The notes under the pieces were generated by a model. The model saw only the letters and a program-made list of their open reading frames with translations, was not told where the DNA came from and searched no databases. This document shows, one piece after another, positions 58,432 to 64,000 of a stretch of DNA of 64,000 nucleotides. The DNA comes from Anthopleura xanthogrammica (Eukaryota > Cnidaria > Anthozoa > Actiniaria > Actiniidae). Both the position numbers and the translations under genes were made by a program. Every line of letters begins with the position of its first letter. The stretch's first letter is position 1. The stretch spans positions 142,501 to 206,500 of the forward strand of contig OZ025219.1 of NCBI GenBank assembly GCA_964019055.1, in the 5' to 3' direction.

Positions 58432-59204
58432 GCACAGTCTCTTAGAAGCATGATTCTATTTGTGATCATTATCAAAAGCACAGGCAGCCCAAGCAATGCT
58501 CTTCTGTACTGTGGTTATTATAGCGAATGTATGGGCCAAAAAAAATTAAATTAAAGATTCACAAACTTGGACCTACCTTATTTTTGTGTTGTTGGTCGTT
58601 AACTTCGTTTTTAGCAGGGATTTTTCTTCACTTTATCCCCACACTGGACTAAGTACTGTAGTTGGTAGGTTGGGCTCCCTGTGTAAAGAGCAAAGTTCTA
58701 TTTTAGCGGTTTATTTTAACGACCCTCTCTTACGGTTCTAGGAAACGGTCCAACTTTTTCAAGGGCTATTGTCTTCGAAACTTTTATTTCTTTACACACA
58801 AAATTACAATACAGTGAAAGAACAAAGACAAAGTTGGTATTTACAATTTTATAACTGGATATAAATTTATAAATAACAAAAAAAGAAAATATTGAAAGTG
58901 TGTGTGGTGACCAAAGTAGTGTAAACTTTCGAGTTGGTCACCACCTAAATAAATTCTTATAAATATAAATGTAAGTATAACATGGCTGAATAATTATGTA
59001 TTAATTAATTAATGTGCATCAAGATCATATGAGTTTGAAATAAAAAAAGTAAAGAAATAATTAATTTAGACAAGTGAGCAGGTAATTTAAGCAGCTAAAG
59101 TTGGAAGACATACTATGGCTGAGTATTACATAAATGTTGTTTCAAACGTGATTTGAATAGTGGAAATGAAATCTTTACAATGGACCCTTTTGTATGGTTC
59201 TACT

Positions 59205-59354
59205 GAGGCGGATCCAGGGGAGGGGTGTAGGGTGTGCGCACCCCCCCCCCCCCCCCTTGAAGAAACTTTTTCCCCTACTTTAAAAATTCCTAATACGAAA
59301 TAATGTTTTCTTTCTTTGATTTGGAGGGTTGCACCCCCCCCCCCCCCCCCCCCC
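59205..59354. repeat. G/C-tract region with C16 and C21 runs
   Basis: GAGGCGGATCCAGGGGAGGGG at about 59207-59227 resembles a common transposon end. Poly-C runs are at 59241-59256 (16 C) and 59334-59354 (21 C). The reverse strand could form G-quadruplexes. CGGATCC plus poly-C also occurs, inverted, near 11100-11140. Confidence 0.8.
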
Positions 59355-59975
59355 TCTCCGTCCCCTGTTCTAGCAAACTGGCGAACTTTTTTCGGCCAGG
59401 ATTTACGTTTGGAAAACTCATTGCAAACGACCCTTTTGTACAACCTGACTTTTCACTGACTTTTGTGGAAATCGTGAAAATACATTGACCAAAATTAAAA
59501 TTTCCTTAACGACTCCTGACCTTTAGAAAAATTAACTGACTTTTCCATGATCGTGGAAGCTTCGCGGTCCGGTTGTTGGGATTCCTGTGTCCCTAGTGCA
59601 ATAAGCCGATTCCATCTGGAATTCTCTCGAATATAATTTTTTGATTTATTTTTCAAAATTCTTCACTTGTAAGAGCTTTTGTGCTTAATTATTTGTTTTC
59701 AGAACCCTTCCCTTCATCCTATCCCTCTATAGATCGCTCACCTTGTTTCTGGTCAGGTTTGCCGTCGTCTTCTCCCTGCCATACACATGATGGCTTCTTG
59801 CATGAACACGGTGACAAATTCAGCCTGGCTTAGTATTTTGATATTTGTTCAATTGTTTTGTTCTAAAGGGTTCAATTTTCGTTCCTCTTGCCTTCAATAA
59901 CCTGAGTATTTTGTTCTGTGGCATCTAAATCGTCACTGAAGACAGACAGAAAGACAGATACTGTAAGACAGATAA

Positions 59976-59995
59976 GAGAGCGAGAGAGAGCGACA

Positions 59996-60027
<32 letters not shown>

Positions 60028-60029
60028 GA
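59976..60029. repeat. GA microsatellite
   Basis: An imperfect GAGAGC/GAGAGA run of about 54 bp, non-coding. Confidence 0.9.
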
Positions 60030-60505
60030 AAAAAGTCTAAATTATTCAAACAAAACGAGTTCCAACAAAAAAATCGATGCCCAAATCATCCCACTGCAAA
60101 CTAGTTCCGAAAATTTAACAATTTAGGCTACTATTCTTACCGTTTAACTTTGAAAATCCAAAGAAAACGTGGCGGCGCGACAAGCGGCGACCCAAAGCTG
60201 CATTCAAATCACCCGCGATATGGAAAATTTTATTTCCCCAGGGAGAGGCACTTGTTTGACAAACTTTACAGGGGAGGGGTAGGTAGGAATTAGCAAACCC
60301 TAAAAAATCCAAAGCAAACCAATCAATCAATTATTTTTCTTAATAAACAGATATTCCCGTTTAATAACTCTATCTTCTACGTATTGGTTAACTTTAAATG
60401 TTACATTTTCAGTATATATAATTTGTTCTAAAATTTTAACTTCAGATATAACATTTCCCCCACCCTTCCCTTGGAGAGTCGTATCATTGTCGTTACCAAA
60501 ACAAA

Positions 60506-62800
60506 ATGGCGGCTTTGGCTGTAGTTTATGTCAGTAGTTTACAGTATTCTTGTCTTCGTGCAGTCGCAGAACACGTCCAAGAACACCAAAAGTCATTGCA
60601 TTTATTACCCAATGAAGTCAAGGATAAGCTAGTGAAGCTGTTTTCTAAAAGAGGACTTCTAAATGATGAAATACTTGAAAAGGTAAACAAGACTTTCGTC
60701 TTTTTCAAAATATTTCAAAGTTCAAACGATTAATGACAAAAAAGCTATAAGAATATTCATAATATATTGATGACAATCTCTGGTAAATACTCTGAAGAAT
60801 AAAGACTCACATAAGAAATTTCTGCTGGATTATGGATAGAAAGTTATTTATTTATTATTTTTTCCAATTAATATTCCAAGGTTGTGACTTCCCACATAAG
60901 AGAGCTTGACTTGAGTGAATCCCCTACTACAGATGCTGGATTATCTGCATTATCACGCTGTAAAGGACTCAAGAAACTTGACCTGAATGCAGTTAAAGAT
61001 CAAAGAGAGAATATTTCTTCTGAAGGTAATTGATAGACCCCTTTACACTAATTCCTATTCTGGGGGACAAAACAAAATAATTCCCTTCTCTTAAGGATTG
61101 AAAACTTTTTTTTGGTGTTTAAATGTGAATTTTTTAATTATCTCATTACTCTATTTTCCAGGTTTTATCAAGGTTGTGAAATGCTGTATGAAGCTCCAAA
61201 CAGTATATCTCCGTCGCTGTGTCAATATAACTGACAAAGCCATTGAAGCATTAGCACACAACTGCCCTTACATACAACATCTCAATATTGCAGCTTGTAA
61301 TATCACGGATGAGTCTTTGAAGGCATTAGCTAATAACTCCAAATATCTTCAGAGTTTGAATGTGTGCAAAACCAAGGTAAGTTTTGGAGACCATGAAAAT
61401 ATGAAATAAATATAATCGTGTTAGGTATGTCCAGTGATGGAAGCAATAATAACTGATGATTATCGTAGTAATGATGATGATGATGCTACCTATGGATGTC
61501 GAGGACTTATGATAATGACGATGATGATGATGAAGGATGACTGATGATGATGGTCCATAGTGATGATGGCTGATGACATGATAATGATGATGTGATGATG
61601 GTGACTAACGGTGATGGTAGTAGTGAAGATGTTAGTAAATAATTGATGATGCTGATGATAAAATTAATGATTATGTTGAACATGAACAATGATGATGGCA
61701 ATGATGACTAATAATGATATTAATGATGGTCTATAATAGCACTGATGATGATGGCAATGATGACTAATAATGATATTAATGATGGTCTATAATAGCACTG
61801 ATGATGATGGCAATGATGACAATATATTATGTTTATAGATCACTGATGGTGGAGTAATGAGCTTGGCAAATGGTTGTTGTGCAGCATCCCTAAAGGTATA
61901 TGCTCCTAGCTGCACACCTATCCTTATCAATAATTAATTAATAATCTCTCAAGTATGTTCACATAATTCAAGGCTTGTTTATTGGAATCAATCGCCTGTC
62001 ACCTCTGAGGTCTTGAGTTTGGCTTCTGAACTTGGCATCACATGAGAGGTGCTTCTTAGGTCTCTAGCTCCCTTAATTCAAAGGTTTTTTCCTGGCTCTC
62101 TGCAATTTTCCTCTAGCTCTGAAAAACCTTCCATTACAAGCTAACTTCCAGTTCATCCTGATTTTGATTAGCCCAGAGGTTGTCAGGGTATCAATAAAAT
62201 TGAAATATATGATTTGAAGGCTTACATGTGAACATCTATAAACTAAGCCTCAAGTGATAACTGTCATTAATTGAGTAACTTGAATAAAATCAGTTATGGA
62301 GGCTGCACACTACTGTTGGTGTACAACAAAAGCTCAGGCACAAATAAATCAATCTACAGTAGTGAATGGTCTCACTTGATTTTATTCAAGTCTTCAATAT
62401 GCTACTGGAGCCAGTTGTATGAAGCCTGGATAAAGTTATCCACCAGATAAGAGTTATCCAGTGTCTAGAATTTGTATGTTTTTATCCGCTGGATAAGGAT
62501 TTATCTGGTGGATAGCTCTATTCAGGCTTCATACAACGGGCTCCTAAAGTACGACTTCACTCTTCTTCTTTTGAATAACATTTTAAAAATTAAAATTACT
62601 TGTTCCTGTAGGAGCTCCATGTCGCACATTGTACAGAAGTATCTGACGACTCCTTAGAAGCCATCCTAATGCTGTGCCCCAAGATATCTATATTAATTTT
62701 CCATGGTTGTCCACTGGTTACCGAGAGATTGAGGTATGCAATGGATGAGGTCGCTGAAAGGGGTGGCAAGATGAGACAAGTTTCCTGGACAGTTTATTAA
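60506..62800 (+). CDS. AMN1: AMN1 homologue (leucine-rich repeat protein), five exons
   Basis: By my splicing: exons 60506-60682, 60881-61025, 61162-61376, 61839-61895 and 62612-62800. All borders are GT-AG and phases join, giving 260 residues, close to the ~258 of vertebrate AMN1. The body is a run of cysteine-containing leucine-rich repeats of the F-box/AMN1 type (LQTVYLRRCVNITDKAIEAL, LNIAACNITDESLKAL, ELHVAHCTEVSDDSLEAI). It ends RQVSWTVY, nearly the C terminus of vertebrate AMN1. Yeast Amn1 antagonises the mitotic exit network; the animal function is poorly known. The ATG has a good context (AAAATGGCGG) and begins the N terminus expected for the family. Intron 3 carries a 56-bp tandem repeat. 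Identity is secure, role inferred. Confidence 0.95.
61430..61828. repeat. GAT-rich region with a 56-bp tandem repeat in AMN1 intron 3
   Basis: Trinucleotide-rich intron sequence. From about 61688 a 56-bp unit holding GATGGCAATGATGACTAATA repeats two and a half times. The repeat ends shortly before the exon 4 acceptor at 61837-61838. Confidence 0.9.
61991..62215 (+). mobile_element. SINE-like copy in AMN1 intron 4
   Basis: GGCATCACATGAGAGGTGC, TTAGGTCTCTAGCTCCCTTA, CTGGCTCTCTGCAATTTTCC and GATTAGCCCAGAGGTTGT occur in the same order as in the copy at 31.9 kb. The tRNA-like head is degraded. Confidence 0.5.
62407..62544. mobile_element. Foldback MITE in AMN1 intron 4
   Basis: GGAGCCAGTTGTATGAAGCC at the left is inverted as GGCTTCATACAACGGGCTCC at the right. 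Inner TTATCC / GGATAA pairs extend the hairpin through CCACCAGATAA / TTATCTGGTGG. About 138 bp, no frame. Confidence 0.85.
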
Positions 62801-64000
62801 CGATTATTAGACATAACTGGGAATCGACTTGCACTAAGAGTTTGAATTCATGACCCAACTCCCTTGATCAAGGAGTTGAGTCAAAATGAACCCCAGAAAA
62901 GGAAAGAGCACCGCTAAGGAGGTAAACCTTTGTGCCACAGGAGAAATAAGTTAAAATAATATAAAATTCAACATTTCATTGAAATTTGTGTGGAAATTTA
63001 CCAAATGACAAGAGCTTGTCACTCAACAATTATTTGGAATCCATACTGTACATTGAATATTCAATTTTAAATGAAATGCTATTTTTTTTTATTTTTTACA
63101 TTATGATCCAAAACTTCACCTTCTTATTCATATCTAGGTGCTCTTTTCATTTCTGGGGTGATTTTGAAACAACTCCTCGGTTTAAGGGTGGTATAGGGAA
63201 ACATTTCCTCTATGCAAGTACCAATTCTGTACAGTAAAGGTTATCAAATTGAGTGCAAAACGATAAACCGACCAAAAGTACCAACTAATTTATTAGTACT
63301 GTTTAAATCATAATAGGAAACAAATAATTCTGTACTATTTAGAACAGGGTTTGAAAAAAGCTGCTTCAGTCATGATGATCGGCCAAATTAGTTTTAATAT
63401 TTCTGGATCAACATTACTGGTTGAAATGACTAGCAAGGCAAAGATTGGACGTCCAATTCTGGCCGGACATTGTCTCAGACAGTGTTGACCAGCTGTTATT
63501 TTAAGCCCTGTTAGTACTTTTTCAGGGTTTATGTGTGCAATATAAAAAGGTATTTTATCAGTTAAATTATGGAATGTGACATATTTTGTACATTGTTTTA
63601 AAAAGAATATGAACAACCATTGGTGATGTATAGAAAAAGTATTTAAGAGTGGATTTAATAAAAAAATTATAATGGAAATCATTATACTTTCATCATTGGT
63701 AATAACCTTAAATATAAAATACTTTAATTTATTTATACAATTTTTTATAATATAGTGTAATTTATAATTGCCAATTCGCTTTCATGTCGACCACCATATG
63801 GATTGAATTTAACAACAGATTTGTCATCTATTGTCATAATTATCAACTAACATGGCCACATCCCTTTTTGCAATTTTATTCTCTTGAGAATGATGGCAAA
63901 ACTAATATAAGGCTTGGATATACTTTCCCATCCTGACAGAAGTTTAAAAAAATTCAATTTCTTAGCATATTTTTTGCAAATCCACAATAAACTTTAGTAA
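62801..64000. other. AMN1 3' flank, no further gene recognised
   Basis: AT-rich. AATAAA at 63657-63662 may be a poly(A) signal for AMN1. A 115-codon reverse frame at 63335-63682 has random composition. No repeat array was recognised. Confidence 0.4.

Larger units (their letters stand above)
47593..60505. other. 13 kb without a recognised gene
   Basis: Holds the SoxF 3' flank (with a 20-A run ending near 48000), SINE-like copies, the 63-bp minisatellite, purine-rich repeats, a long foldback, poly-C tracts and a GA repeat. One open segment with splice-like borders at 51298-51398 and one TATA-like element at 57086 are listed separately. The rest, including 51.4-54.7 kb and 55.0-56.1 kb, shows nothing I can name. 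Confidence 0.5.

Noticed and set aside
1..64000. tRNA, rRNA and snRNA genes
   Set aside because: I saw no sequence with both intragenic promoter boxes and a credible cloverleaf outside the SINE-like heads; a covariance-model scan would be decisive.

Overview
The window is AT-rich nuclear DNA from an animal, most likely an anthozoan cnidarian and probably a stony coral. This is inferred from gene content, not from a marker gene. The evidence is spliceosomal introns with GT-AG borders, single-exon melanocortin-like GPCRs that lack the usual extracellular disulfide, a TPR-CHAT protein next to a TIR protein, a SoxF gene, and a dense load of MITEs, SINE-like copies and long microsatellites.

Layout. 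0.2-1.5 kb: an intronless, mostly disordered protein. 3-7 kb: two class A GPCRs, tail to tail. 7-11 kb: no gene, one pogo-like MITE. 11-20.6 kb: four more intronless, low-complexity proteins on both strands. Three of them, and the first gene more loosely, carry a short motif of the form basic-I/L-D/E-I-K/R-L/M-P near the C terminus. 22-32 kb: a TIR-domain gene converging on a TPR-CHAT gene with one apparent 1-base frameshift, then a rearranged TPR-CHAT pseudogene. A TTAA-flanked inverted-repeat element and a duplicated ~225 bp sequence surround the TIR gene. 32-38.8 kb: no coding gene, but two large satellites. 38.8-39.9 kb: a third GPCR. 40.8-44.2 kb: a complete six-exon cytochrome P450 (514 aa by my splicing) with a pentanucleotide satellite filling intron 5. 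46.5-47.6 kb: an intronless SoxF. 47.6-60.5 kb: a 13 kb stretch without a recognisable gene. 60.5-62.8 kb: a complete five-exon AMN1 homologue (260 aa).

The genes do not form one pathway. The most interesting groups are (i) the five intronless proteins with the shared short C-terminal motif, which I cannot assign to a known family, and (ii) the TIR / TPR-CHAT island, two effector-type domains of innate immunity and cell death lying side by side. Gene models rest on reading frames, splice consensus and family motifs only; no alignment or expression data were available.
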